Source of the DNA: Nanobdellota archaeon
Lineage (GTDB): Archaea > Nanobdellota > Nanobdellia > Pacearchaeales > GW2011-AR1
Direction: 5' to 3'
Length of the DNA: 31,841 nucleotides
NCBI GenBank assembly: GCA_030704765.1
Contig: JAUYDD010000064.1
Span: 1-31,841, forward strand
Both the position numbers and the translations under genes were made by a program. The notes beneath the pieces are model-generated. The model worked only from the letters and a program-made list of their open reading frames with translations. It did no database searches and had not been told where the DNA came from. The number at the start of each line of letters is the position of its first letter. Within the stretch, counting starts at the first letter, position 1. Below are positions 7,541 through 14,634 of this stretch, in pieces.

Positions 7541-8503
7541 ATGTTATACAACCGAAATGCAGTAAAAAATAGAATCCCTGTAACAAAAGATCAAATCATG
7601 TGGGCAAGGAGATTTCCTTTTTTTAAGATATCAGCAGAATTGAGATGTTCTTTTGAAAGGGGAATCAAAAAAGGGTCTAATAATTTAAGAAATATTTTAA
7701 ATACTATTGCAAAGATCTCAAGACAAGTAAGTTATGATTATGACCACAGACACGAAGGTATTAGAACTGCATCTGAAGTTTTTAAGGATAAAACAGGACA
7801 TTGTATAGAACAGAATATTTTACTCTATTCTGTGCTTAGGTCTTTAGGGATTTTTACAAGATGGACTGTTTTTAAAAATCCAAAAGGTTATTCAATCAGT
7901 TTAGAGGATGCAGGATTTCATCCTCTTTTAAGATTTGAACAAAGAGGAGAAATATATTTTGCAGATCAGGTGAGCAATGGAGTAGTCAGACAAGACTCGA
8001 GGTTTAGATATGCAACAAGGCAGGATATAAGTTTGAGGGAGTTTTCTTCTTTCTGCTTATTAGATGGAGGTGATGATTGCTTGCAACACAGAAAATATAA
8101 AAAATCAAAAATATGGTTTACTGGATCTTTAGTATTAGACCCTAATAATTATCCTGTTTATTTTTCAGAGGCAGAGGCAGAGTTACAGGAAGGGAATTTA
8201 AGAAAAGCTAAAGAACTTTGCAGAAAAGGCATAAGAATTGCTCCAGATTTATTAGACTGTTATGACGGATATGGAGATTTACTTTTTAGAGCTGGTGAGA
8301 TAGATAGTGCTATAAGACAATATAAGAAAGCAGTTAGCAAAGAAACTCCTGATGTCCAGGTTCTTTATTCATTATCAAGAAGATTAAAATATCTTGGAGA
8401 AAAAAAGCTAAGAGAACAGGTTTGTCATAACCTTGAGGAAAAACTTGGTGGTGAAAACCCGGATTATTGGACAGGCAAATCTGGAAAGTGGATTTATATA
8501 TAG
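7541..8503 (+). CDS. Transglutaminase-like protein with TPR tail
   Basis: 320 aa. The middle looks like a transglutaminase-like cysteine protease core. GHCIEQNILLYSVLRSLGI puts Cys88 at the head of a helix, GFHPLLRF gives His127, and EIYFADQ gives Asp142, the usual Cys-His-Asp order and spacing. The C-terminal part, about residues 210-300, holds two or three TPR-like helix pairs (AEAELQEGNLRKAKELCRKG; GDLLFRAGEIDSAIRQYKKA), which normally bind proteins. No export signal is seen, so the enzyme should be cytoplasmic. It is a single gene with a purine-rich GGAAGAAGAG 12-20 bases upstream. Peptidase versus acyl-transfer activity cannot be told from the sequence. Confidence 0.7.
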   Translation: MLYNRNAVKNRIPVTKDQIMWARRFPFFKISAELRCSFERGIKKGSNNLRNILNTIAKISRQVSYDYDHRHEGIRTASEVFKDKTGHCIEQNILLYSVLRSLGIFTRWTVFKNPKGYSISLEDAGFHPLLRFEQRGEIYFADQVSNGVVRQDSRFRYATRQDISLREFSSFCLLDGGDDCLQHRKYKKSKIWFTGSLVLDPNNYPVYFSEAEAELQEGNLRKAKELCRKGIRIAPDLLDCYDGYGDLLFRAGEIDSAIRQYKKAVSKETPDVQVLYSLSRRLKYLGEKKLREQVCHNLEEKLGGENPDYWTGKSGKWIYI

Positions 8504-8561
8504 AATAAATAGTTCTAAAAACTATTTTAAAAAAATTTAAAAACTAACGGTTTCTGAAAAT

Positions 8562-8731
8562 CAAAAAGTCCTTGTGTTTACCACATGTCAGAAATCAAAG
8601 ATTTCTGAGCACCCTAAAAATCTTCTGAGAGATTTTTAGTGCCTTAAAAGGCGTGGTTGTTTAGGACTTTTGGATGATCCAAAATCAAAACCATTAAATA
8701 TAACCACTCATAAATGATGTGGTTTTGATTT
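8562..8731. repeat. Hairpin array B
   Basis: Five inverted repeats are packed into 170 bases. AAAAGTCCT/AGGACTTTT (8564-8572/8663-8671) forms an outer stem, continued by ACCAC/GTGGT. Inside it lie CAGAAATC-aaa-GATTTCTG (8589-8607), CTAAAAATCT/AGATTTTTAG (8614-8623/8630-8639) and GCCTT-aa-AAGGC (8641-8652). AAATCAAAACCA/TGGTTTTGATTT (8682-8693/8720-8731) follows. The flanks ATGTC and GAGCACCCTAAAAA match the linkers ATGTC and GAGCATCCTAAAAA of arrays A and D. It follows the 7541 gene and runs into the start of the next, damaged gene. Confidence 0.8.
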
Positions 8732-8775
8732 ATGGACATAACAAGAGGGCATCATTAGATGAGATTATAAAGAGA

Positions 8776-9413
8776 ATGGATGGTGTTGATTGGGATGAGA
8801 TTCCTGATGTTAAGTGGAATGAAGATCTATTAACTATTAAAGAAAAATTATTTAGAGAATTTTTAATAGGCTTTATGATTCTGGTTACCCTGATTTAGGG
8901 CTTGTGCTTGACTTAGCTTGTGGCACTAGTATTACTTGCGTATATCCAAATACAGTTGGATTTGATGTTGACTGGAGTGTTATAAAAGAATTAAGAAAAC
9001 AAGGTATAAGAGCTATACAAAGAGATATGAGATTTTTACAAGCAGGGCATATAAGTTCAAGAGTGGGTTTAGATGACAACAGTGCTGATAGTGTAACTTG
9101 TTTTTATCCCCCAGCTAATGATATTTTTGAAGATATGCCTGACCCTAGTAATTGGGAAGAATTCGAAATAGACAGATTTTATGATGATAAACAACCTTTG
9201 ACAATTCCGAGAACCCTGCAGCAAAGAATGGTGCAATATAGCGTAGGAGTTGCAAAAAAGTATTTTATATTGCATGAAGCAAAAGCTGTTGGAGAAATCA
9301 CTGGGAGTCATGGTTTAAATCCTGAATTTTTAAGTGTCTATGGTCTTAGAAATTTAAAAGAAATTGATTTAGAGAAATGTGGTAAGCTTTTAGTTATGGA
9401 AAAACATAGTTAA
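8776..9413 (+). pseudogene. Methyltransferase-fold gene with a frameshift
   Basis: From 8776 one frame encodes MDGVDWDEIPDVKWNEDLL...KLFREFL and stops at 8898. The neighbouring frame, open from about 8856, encodes RLYDSGYPDLGLVLDLACGT and runs to 9413. A single missing base in the TTTTTAA run near 8860-8866 would join them. LVLDLACGTSITCVYPNTVGFDVDW is a class I SAM-binding Rossmann motif (DxACGT, then an acidic residue ending strand 2). The later SADSVTCFYPP could be the motif IV strand. The substrate is unknown. The rest (9100-9413) looks intact. A sequencing error would turn it back into one gene of roughly 210 aa or more. Alternatively the 169-aa GTG frame from 8904 is used. Confidence 0.5.
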
Positions 9414-9422
9414 TTTAAAAAA

Positions 9423-9773
9423 CTATGCTGCTTGAAAAGTATTCCGAAGGTTTATTATAGCATTACAATAATTTTCTGCACTACACAAGTGAGTCATCCA
9501 ATCAGAATTTCCTTTTAATTCAGATATTCTTACTTGCTGGCAATAATAATCAAACCTAGCTTCATATACTCTTCTCCAATTATTTTCTACATTTTTGGGA
9601 TGATTTTCTTCTGCATATTGTTTATAGAATTCTGCTTCTTCATTTAAAGATTCTGAAGCTTGGACTAATGTTTGAAGATTATTAGAATCAAATTCTCCTC
9701 TAAGAAAGATTAACATCTTTACAATTTCAGGGTAACTTTTTCTTAAACGTTCAAGTCTTATTTCTTTTGCCAT
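9423..9773 (-). CDS. Hypothetical helical protein, 116 aa
   Basis: Not recognised. A wholly helical, soluble protein (AKEIRLERLRKSYPEIVKML at the start, then ASESLNEEAEFYKQYAEE). It has two cysteines near the C-terminus (CQQVR, LCSAENYC), but no zinc-site spacing. It converges with the damaged methyltransferase-fold gene only 9 bases away. No Shine-Dalgarno site is seen before its start. The IS element lies about 80 bases upstream of the start, beyond a TTTATAAA box at about 9833-9840, so its own promoter seems intact. Codon use is like its neighbours. Confidence 0.55.
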   Translation of the reverse strand: MAKEIRLERLRKSYPEIVKMLIFLRGEFDSNNLQTLVQASESLNEEAEFYKQYAEENHPKNVENNWRRVYEARFDYYCQQVRISELKGNSDWMTHLCSAENYCNAIINLRNTFQAA

Positions 9774-9900
9774 TTTCTATCCATTAATCAGAACTCTTTT
9801 CCCTAAATCCTGGAATTGGATAGATAGAACGTTTATAAATGTTTCTAAGAAAGGGGCTTCATCCGAAATAAAAATTTGGAGGCATTCGCCTCTTAATCCT

Positions 9901-9936
9901 GAGAAATTTCTTGTCCGTAGTCCGAAGAAATTTCTC
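9901..9936. terminator. Hairpin near the left IS end
   Basis: GAGAAATTTCTT (9901-9912) pairs perfectly with AAGAAATTTCTC (9925-9936) around a 12-base loop. A smaller GAGGC/GCCTC hairpin stands just outside, near 9880-9893. They lie 90-145 bases beyond the transposase stop. They could end its message, block outside transcription, or be read as subterminal transposase sites. Confidence 0.5.
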
Positions 9937-10025
9937 TAATTCTTTAGGTAATCTCAAAAATTTAAATAAAGTTGCAAAGCAGGATTATAGTTCCATCTAA
10001 GAAGAGCCACTTATCATCTCTAATA

Positions 10026-10979
10026 TTATGCCCTGACATAAAGAGGTATTTTCTTCTTCTGCGAATGAAGAAAGTATGCAACAATCTTGATATTATAAGC
10101 AACAAATCTCAACGCCATCTCTTTCCTTCTCATCTGCTTGCTTCTACAATAAAGCTTGTCTCCATATCTTCTCTTTAATGCAGAGAAGACCATTTCAATC
10201 TTTGATCTTTGGTGATAAATCGACATATAAATAGAATTTATTGTCCTCCAAAGATTAAATGCAAATTTCCATGCAGGCATGCTTTTTGGCTTGGCTGTTG
10301 AATTGCTTTTAAATGGAATGAATAAGGCTCCTTTTCTGTCAGCTACAAATTGAAAATGTTTTCTTGCAAGATAACCCAAATCTGCAACAACAACCCCTAA
10401 TCTCCTGAAAGGCTTAAGCAGTCTTATAAAATAAGGACTGTCATGTTTTTTGCTATTTGTGATAAACCAGTTCAGAATTAGGTGCAAGTCTGAGCATGCC
10501 GCTATATGTATCTTGTCGCATTCTTTTTTTGATATCTCTTCTTGCACTCTTATGCAAAACCAGATGCTTCTTCCTATAACTCTTATTCCAGATGCGTCCA
10601 TCATAATATTTAACCTCCTTTGGATATAGGGTTTAATCAAGCAAAAGTTAAATTTTCTTATCGTTTTCATGCTCAGCCTCTTCATAAAATCATTTATTGT
10701 GCTTTTCCCAGGTAGGATTTCAAGCCAAAAAAATCTGCATATTCTTGGGTCTTGTCTCATTTCCTTTTCATAATCCTCATAAGTTTTACGGAGCAAAATC
10801 CGTAAAATACATAAAACTAAAAGCATTCTATAATCATATGGAACTCTGCCTCGTCTCTTATGTTCAATAGATGGTAAGATAGAAGCAGTCCATACAAGTA
10901 TTGTTAAGCAATACTCTAGAAAATCTTTGTTTATCGAGGAAGTTACCCGAGGGTTGAGTCTAGTAATAGGCTCGCCCAT
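10026..10979 (-). CDS. IS5-family DDE transposase
   Basis: 317 aa, a full-length DDE enzyme. The N-terminal helical DNA-binding part (RRGRVPYDYRMLLVLCILRI) leads to GKSTINDFMKRL. The three catalytic acids fit IMMDASGIRV (first Asp), VVVADLGYLARKHF (second Asp) and the helix YHQRSKIEMVFSALKRRYG, whose Y-R-E-K pattern marks IS4/IS5-type enzymes (Glu). The start has a strong Shine-Dalgarno GGAGGTG (minus strand, 10989-10995) nine bases before ATG. This is unlike most genes here and points to recent arrival. No frameshift or stop is seen, so it may still be active. Confidence 0.9.
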   Translation of the reverse strand: MGEPITRLNPRVTSSINKDFLEYCLTILVWTASILPSIEHKRRGRVPYDYRMLLVLCILRILLRKTYEDYEKEMRQDPRICRFFWLEILPGKSTINDFMKRLSMKTIRKFNFCLIKPYIQRRLNIMMDASGIRVIGRSIWFCIRVQEEISKKECDKIHIAACSDLHLILNWFITNSKKHDSPYFIRLLKPFRRLGVVVADLGYLARKHFQFVADRKGALFIPFKSNSTAKPKSMPAWKFAFNLWRTINSIYMSIYHQRSKIEMVFSALKRRYGDKLYCRSKQMRRKEMALRFVAYNIKIVAYFLHSQKKKIPLYVRA

Positions 10980-11013
10980 TTTTTATTTCACCTCCTTTTT
11001 GAGAATTATCATT

Positions 11014-11030
11014 ACAAGAGATTCTCTTGT
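11014..11030. promoter_or_regulatory. Inverted repeat in transposase leader
   Basis: ACAAGAG-att-CTCTTGT lies 35 bases upstream of the transposase start, just before its Shine-Dalgarno site. A second one, CCTG...CAGG, stands near 11053-11065. Such leader structures in IS elements often limit read-through expression; here that is inference. Confidence 0.35.
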
Positions 11031-11254
11031 TTCCTTTTTATTTGTCGTCCCTGTCTTTTAACAGGCAAGAGAGAGAAAAGAGAGAGAAGTAAAAAACATT
11101 CATTCTTTATAAACTTGCTTATGGATTTACTCTTGCTTGACCTATTCACTGATTATTATTGGCGATATCAATAAGAAAAAGAAATTTTGTCTTGGACAAT
11201 GGACAGATAAAATTTCAATAGATAGAATTAGTTATTTCGGATGAAGCCCACTTG

Positions 11255-11282
11255 TGGTTAGCTTTTAGTCAAAAGTTAACCA
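11255..11282. promoter_or_regulatory. 12-bp hairpin next to IS, upstream of ATPase gene
   Basis: TGGTTAGCTTTT pairs with AAAAGTTAACCA around AGTC (one G-T pair). It begins five bases outside the right IS end. The remaining gap to 11372 holds TATA-like TATATATAAA (11292-11301) and TTTATAAATA (11343-11352); the latter is about 25 bases before the ATPase ATG and is the likely promoter. Confidence 0.45.
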
Positions 11283-11372
11283 TAGAAAAGGTATATATAA
11301 ACGTTAATACTATAAAAACTTGACCTTTATAATAACCAAAAAGTTTATAAATATGTCCTTTCTAATAGCCTT

Positions 11373-12638
11373 ATGAAAATAGATGAATTTAACCCTTGGT
11401 GGAAAACCAGGGAAATAGAAAGCATATTTGAGAATATGAAGAGAAGAGATAATTTTAATGAGATTGTTAAATATGTTAAATCTAAACAAATAATTGTGAT
11501 AACTGGCTTGAGGAGGACAGGAAAGACAGTTTTAATGTATCATTTGATTGATTACCTGCTTAAAAATCAAGTTAAGGCGGAGAATATAGTATATTTTAAT
11601 TTTGATTTTATGGTGGGAGATATAGAAGGAGTGTTTGATAGATACAAGGCAATAACAAATATAGACTATAAAAATGAAAAAATTTATGTTTTTCTTGATG
11701 AAGTCCAAAAATTAAAAGACTGGCAGAATAAAATAAAAATATATTATGATTTATACCCAAATATAAAATTTTTTGTTTCTGGCTCTTCGTCATTATTCAT
11801 AAGAAAAAGAACAAAAGAGAGCCTTGCTGGAAGGAGTTTTGATTTTCAAATCTCTCCATTGACTTTCGTAGAATATTTAAAGCTTAAAAATGAAGAAAAA
11901 GCAATAAAAAATCCTGTTTTATATAAGAAAGAGATTAGAGAAGAGCTTAAGGAATACATAAAAACAGGGGGATTTCCAGAGCTTATTTATGAAAAGGATA
12001 ATTTAAATATAAAAAAATATGTTAAGGAACTTGTTATAGATAAGATAGTTTATATAGATATTCCAGAGGTATTTAAGATAGATGAACCAGCATTGCTGCA
12101 AACACTAATATCAATAATTTCTTCATCTCCTGGGATGATTATGGATTATGATTCAATTGCGACTGACTTGAAAAGAAATAGAAAAACTATCTCAAATTAT
12201 TTATTTTATCTTGAAGAAGCATTTTTAATAAAAAAAATTTATAATTTTTCAAAGAATAAGCTGACTTCTGAGAAGAAATCAAAAAAGTTTTATCCAGTGA
12301 CCACTTCTCTAGCTTTTTTATATGATTCTGATTATGGAAAAATAATAGAATCAGCAGTTTTGCAGAATTTTAATTTTAAATTTTTCTACAGAAAAGCTGA
12401 TAAAGAAGTTGATTTTATTGGAATAGATAATAAAAGCATTTTGCCTATAGAAGTAAAAGCAAGAAAAAATATCAATAAGGAAATGGAAAAAAGTTTGCTT
12501 GATTTTATGAAAAAATTTAAAGCTGAAAAAGGGTTTATAATCACAGAAGATTATGAAGAAGAGAAAAAAGCAGAATGGTTTGGAGCAAAAGGAAAAATAA
12601 AATTCATTCCTCTATGGAAATGGCTTTTGGAAAGATAA
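11373..12638 (+). CDS. AAA ATPase with DUF4143-type C-terminus
   Basis: 421 aa. It has Walker A GLRRTGKT (45-52), Walker B YVFLDE (105-110), sensor-1-like FFVSGSSS (about 133-140) and the family motif LAGRSFDFQISPLTFVEYL. After a winged-helix-like segment (SSPGMIMDYDSIATDLKRNRKTISNYL) comes a nuclease-like tail, EVDFIGI then LPIEVKAR, a PD-(D/E)XK pattern of D followed by ExK. This is the common archaeal ATPase family (AAA_14 plus DUF4143), whose cellular role is unsettled. Links to DNA handling or toxin-antitoxin loci have been proposed. It starts leaderless after TTTATAAATA. It is encoded right beside the IS and at the edge of the defence-like island. Confidence 0.85.
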   Translation: MKIDEFNPWWKTREIESIFENMKRRDNFNEIVKYVKSKQIIVITGLRRTGKTVLMYHLIDYLLKNQVKAENIVYFNFDFMVGDIEGVFDRYKAITNIDYKNEKIYVFLDEVQKLKDWQNKIKIYYDLYPNIKFFVSGSSSLFIRKRTKESLAGRSFDFQISPLTFVEYLKLKNEEKAIKNPVLYKKEIREELKEYIKTGGFPELIYEKDNLNIKKYVKELVIDKIVYIDIPEVFKIDEPALLQTLISIISSSPGMIMDYDSIATDLKRNRKTISNYLFYLEEAFLIKKIYNFSKNKLTSEKKSKKFYPVTTSLAFLYDSDYGKIIESAVLQNFNFKFFYRKADKEVDFIGIDNKSILPIEVKARKNINKEMEKSLLDFMKKFKAEKGFIITEDYEEEKKAEWFGAKGKIKFIPLWKWLLER

Positions 12639-12710
12639 TAGGTACTGAGAATGGTGAGAAGCTGTGGAAAAAAGCACTTAAACTCCTTGAAGGAGAGATT
12701 GTCCAGAAAG

Positions 12711-12732
12711 ACACCAAGAATGTCCTTGGTGT
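12711..12732 (+). terminator. Hairpin between ATPase and HD gene
   Basis: ACACCAAG-aatgtc-CTTGGTGT is followed by TATTTTAA, and a smaller CTCCTT-ga-AGGAG stands 15 bases upstream. A 53-codon frame (12615-12775) reads through both hairpins and overlaps the ATPase end, so I treat the stretch as noncoding. The hairpin may end or process the ATPase message. Confidence 0.4.
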
Positions 12733-12777
12733 TATTTTAATGGGGTGGTGGAGTGAAGAAAGGGGGAGTAAATAAAA

Positions 12778-13215
12778 ATGGATTTAAAAGAAAAAGCACT
12801 AAAAATAGCAGAGAGATGCCATAAAGGCCAGAAAAGAGAGAATAGTAAAGATGACTATATAGAACATCCAAAAAGAGTTGCTGAAATGGTTTCTCAAATC
12901 ACAGATGATGAAAATATAATCTGCACTGCATATCTTCATGATGTTATTGAAGATGCAGAATTGCATAAACCCAGACAATTAACTAAAATAGAAGAAGAAA
13001 TAAACTCCTTAAATCCCGAAATCTTAGAAAATGTCAGGCTTCTCTCGCATAATGGAGAAGATTATCAAGAATATATTAAAAAAATTGCAAAAAATAAAAT
13101 ATTAAGAATAATCAAGATATGCGATATCATTGATAATATTTCAGATAATCCCACAAAAAAACAAAAAGATAAATATAGGAAGGCGTTAGTTATTTTGTTA
13201 AGGGAGATTCAATAA
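12778..13215 (+). CDS. Small HD hydrolase, RelA/SpoT-like
   Basis: 145 aa, a stand-alone HD domain. The order matches the ppGpp-hydrolase type: H15 in RCHKGQKREN, H30 in YIEHPKRVAEMV, the HD pair at 54-55 in AYLHDVIED, and D116 in KICDIIDNISD. The family binds a metal (usually Mn) and cuts phosphate esters. Single-domain relatives act as small alarmone hydrolases, but this could hydrolyse another nucleotide. The start has a G-rich site, GGGGGAG, 8-14 bases upstream. Its neighbours (an ATPase and a secreted nuclease) do not set a pathway. Confidence 0.75.
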   Translation: MDLKEKALKIAERCHKGQKRENSKDDYIEHPKRVAEMVSQITDDENIICTAYLHDVIEDAELHKPRQLTKIEEEINSLNPEILENVRLLSHNGEDYQEYIKKIAKNKILRIIKICDIIDNISDNPTKKQKDKYRKALVILLREIQ

Positions 13216-13265
13216 TTATTCTATATTATAATTAATACTAAAAACTCTAATCTCATCTAATAGAT

Positions 13266-14060
13266 ATGAAAAAAGATAGGGCAAATATTATTATAGTACT
13301 TCTTTTGATAATTATTGGTTTATTATTAATTATTATTTTCAAGCCTATATTTACTGGAAAAATTATTAATGGACTAAATAATGATTCTCCAAAATTAGCT
13401 GATAATAATCGATGCCCTATAATTCCAACACAAGAATATGCTAAAGTAACAAGAGTGATTGATGGAGATACTGTTGAGTTTGAAAATGGTGAAAGAGTAA
13501 GATTAATCTGCATAGATACTCCTGAAAGAGGTGAAGAAGGATATTTAGAAGCAAAAGAATTTGTAGAAGACCTTATTCTTAACAAAGAGGTAAAATTACA
13601 AAGAGACTGCAATGAAAGAGATAAATATCAAAGATTATTAAGATATATATTTATTAAAGATAAATTTGTAAATAAAGAAGTTGTTCTTCAAGGTTATGGT
13701 AAATCCTATCCTTATTCAAATGATATTAGATTATGCCCTGAAATAATCAAAGCAGAAGAATTTGCAAAAAATAATTGCCTGGGTGTTTGGAAAAACTCAA
13801 AAGAATGTACTGGCTATGTTAGTAATAATAAAAATAATATAAATAACAAAATTGATTATAATAAAACCGAGTATAATAAAACCAAAGAGAATGAACAAGA
13901 AGCTGATTATGATTGTTCATCAAATATATATAATTGTGCAGATTTCAAAACCCAAATTGAAGCTCAAAGAGCTTATGATTTTTGTGTAAAAAATATAGGG
14001 AAAGATATTCATAGATTAGATCAGGATTCTGATGGAGTTGCTTGCGAAGGATTGAGGTGA
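13266..14060 (+). CDS. Membrane-anchored thermonuclease with Excalibur domain
   Basis: 264 aa. An N-terminal hydrophobic segment (IIIVLLLIIIGLLLIIIF, residues 8-25) is a signal anchor. The SNase domain (about 58-170) shows VIDGDTV (D67), R79 in VRLICIDTPE with D84, T85 and E87, and KYQRLLRY carrying the second arginine. These match the catalytic arginines and glutamate of staphylococcal nuclease. After an Asn/Lys/Thr-rich linker (about 178-210), the tail DYDCSSNIYNCADF ... DQDSDGVACEGLR is a calcium-binding Excalibur domain with paired cysteines. It should act outside the cell on DNA or RNA, perhaps for nucleotide salvage, which suits a host-dependent DPANN lifestyle (inference). Confidence 0.9.
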   Translation: MKKDRANIIIVLLLIIIGLLLIIIFKPIFTGKIINGLNNDSPKLADNNRCPIIPTQEYAKVTRVIDGDTVEFENGERVRLICIDTPERGEEGYLEAKEFVEDLILNKEVKLQRDCNERDKYQRLLRYIFIKDKFVNKEVVLQGYGKSYPYSNDIRLCPEIIKAEEFAKNNCLGVWKNSKECTGYVSNNKNNINNKIDYNKTEYNKTKENEQEADYDCSSNIYNCADFKTQIEAQRAYDFCVKNIGKDIHRLDQDSDGVACEGLR

Positions 14061-14142
14061 GGAAAAAGGGATGTTGGTGTTGGAGTGGCGGGGTGGGTGG
14101 GGAGTAGTGGTGGTGTTAAAAATGGGGGGTGAATAAATAAAA
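14061..14142. other. G-rich convergent intergenic tract
   Basis: In an otherwise AT-rich window, the plus strand here carries runs GGGG (14090-14093), GGG (14095-14097), GGGG (14099-14102) and GGGGGG (14124-14129), with several GG pairs. It could fold as a G-quadruplex. It lies between the converging ends of the thermonuclease and PIN genes. Confidence 0.6.
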
Positions 14143-14634
14143 TTAAAACTTAATTCCTTCACTTCTAAACATATCTATTACATTTATACAATCAATATTA
14201 TAATCCTTACAAATTAGAGGGATCTTAACCTTTAAACCTGCTAATTTTTCTTCGGTCACAACTATCCTTTTAATATTAATAAGTGTTGTTTGATTATTAG
14301 ATGCCATCTCAACAGCTAAAGCTATAACAAATGGATCTGCATCATATTTTCTATCAACTTTAATTAATGAAGGATACTTTTGGAGGATTTCAGTGACTAT
14401 TCTTATCTGTTCTTGAGTAACTTCTTTAAAAAAACCTTTTTTACCCCTAACCCATTTTAATAAATTATCATCTTGTTGCTTTATCTCGTTAAAAACCTCT
14501 TTTGGTGCAACAAGCAAACCTTTTTTAATTAATTCATCTAGTCTTTCCCAAACACTTGGATAAACATCTATAGGATTATGAATATTCAGATCAATTAAAG
14601 AACAGGTGTCGATGATATAAACATTATTAGTCAT
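14143..14634 (-). CDS. PIN-domain protein, DUF4411 type
   Basis: 163 aa. The PIN nuclease acids are in place: D9 in YIIDTCSLIDL, E46 or E50 in APKEVFNEIK, and the DADPFVIALA pair near 98-100, followed by VVTEEKLAG. The length and the DTCSLIDL start fit DUF4411 proteins, which are usually found beside XRE-ImmA/IrrE genes, as here. The likely role is ribonuclease toxin of a type II-like module. Its ATG overlaps the upstream gene by 8 bases, so expression is coupled. No VapB-type antitoxin is present; the upstream XRE-metallopeptidase protein would take that place. Confidence 0.8.
   Translation of the reverse strand: MTNNVYIIDTCSLIDLNIHNPIDVYPSVWERLDELIKKGLLVAPKEVFNEIKQQDDNLLKWVRGKKGFFKEVTQEQIRIVTEILQKYPSLIKVDRKYDADPFVIALAVEMASNNQTTLINIKRIVVTEEKLAGLKVKIPLICKDYNIDCINVIDMFRSEGIKF

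Larger units (their letters stand above)
9854..11249. mobile_element. Complete IS5-like insertion sequence, 1396 bp
   Basis: Perfect 16-bp terminal inverted repeats, GGGCTTCATCCGAAAT at 9854-9869 and its complement at 11234-11249, enclose one intact DDE transposase gene on the minus strand. About 170 bases of noncoding DNA at the left end carry a strong hairpin, and about 270 bases at the right end serve as leader. No clear target-site duplication is seen next to the ends (AAGAAAG on the left, ACTTGTGG on the right), so it may have decayed or been very short. Confidence 0.9.

Noticed and set aside
8885..9311. Minus-strand frames of 64 and 80 codons
   Set aside because: They are shadows of the methyltransferase-fold gene, whose Rossmann motif supports the plus strand.
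9843..9853. Target-site duplication of the IS
   Set aside because: Sequences next to the two ends (AAGAAAG and ACTTGTGG) do not match over three or more bases.
12615..12775. Small gene MEMAFGKIIGTENGEKLWKK... between ATPase and HD gene
   Set aside because: It overlaps the ATPase end in another frame and reads through two good hairpins; composition gives no clear coding signal.
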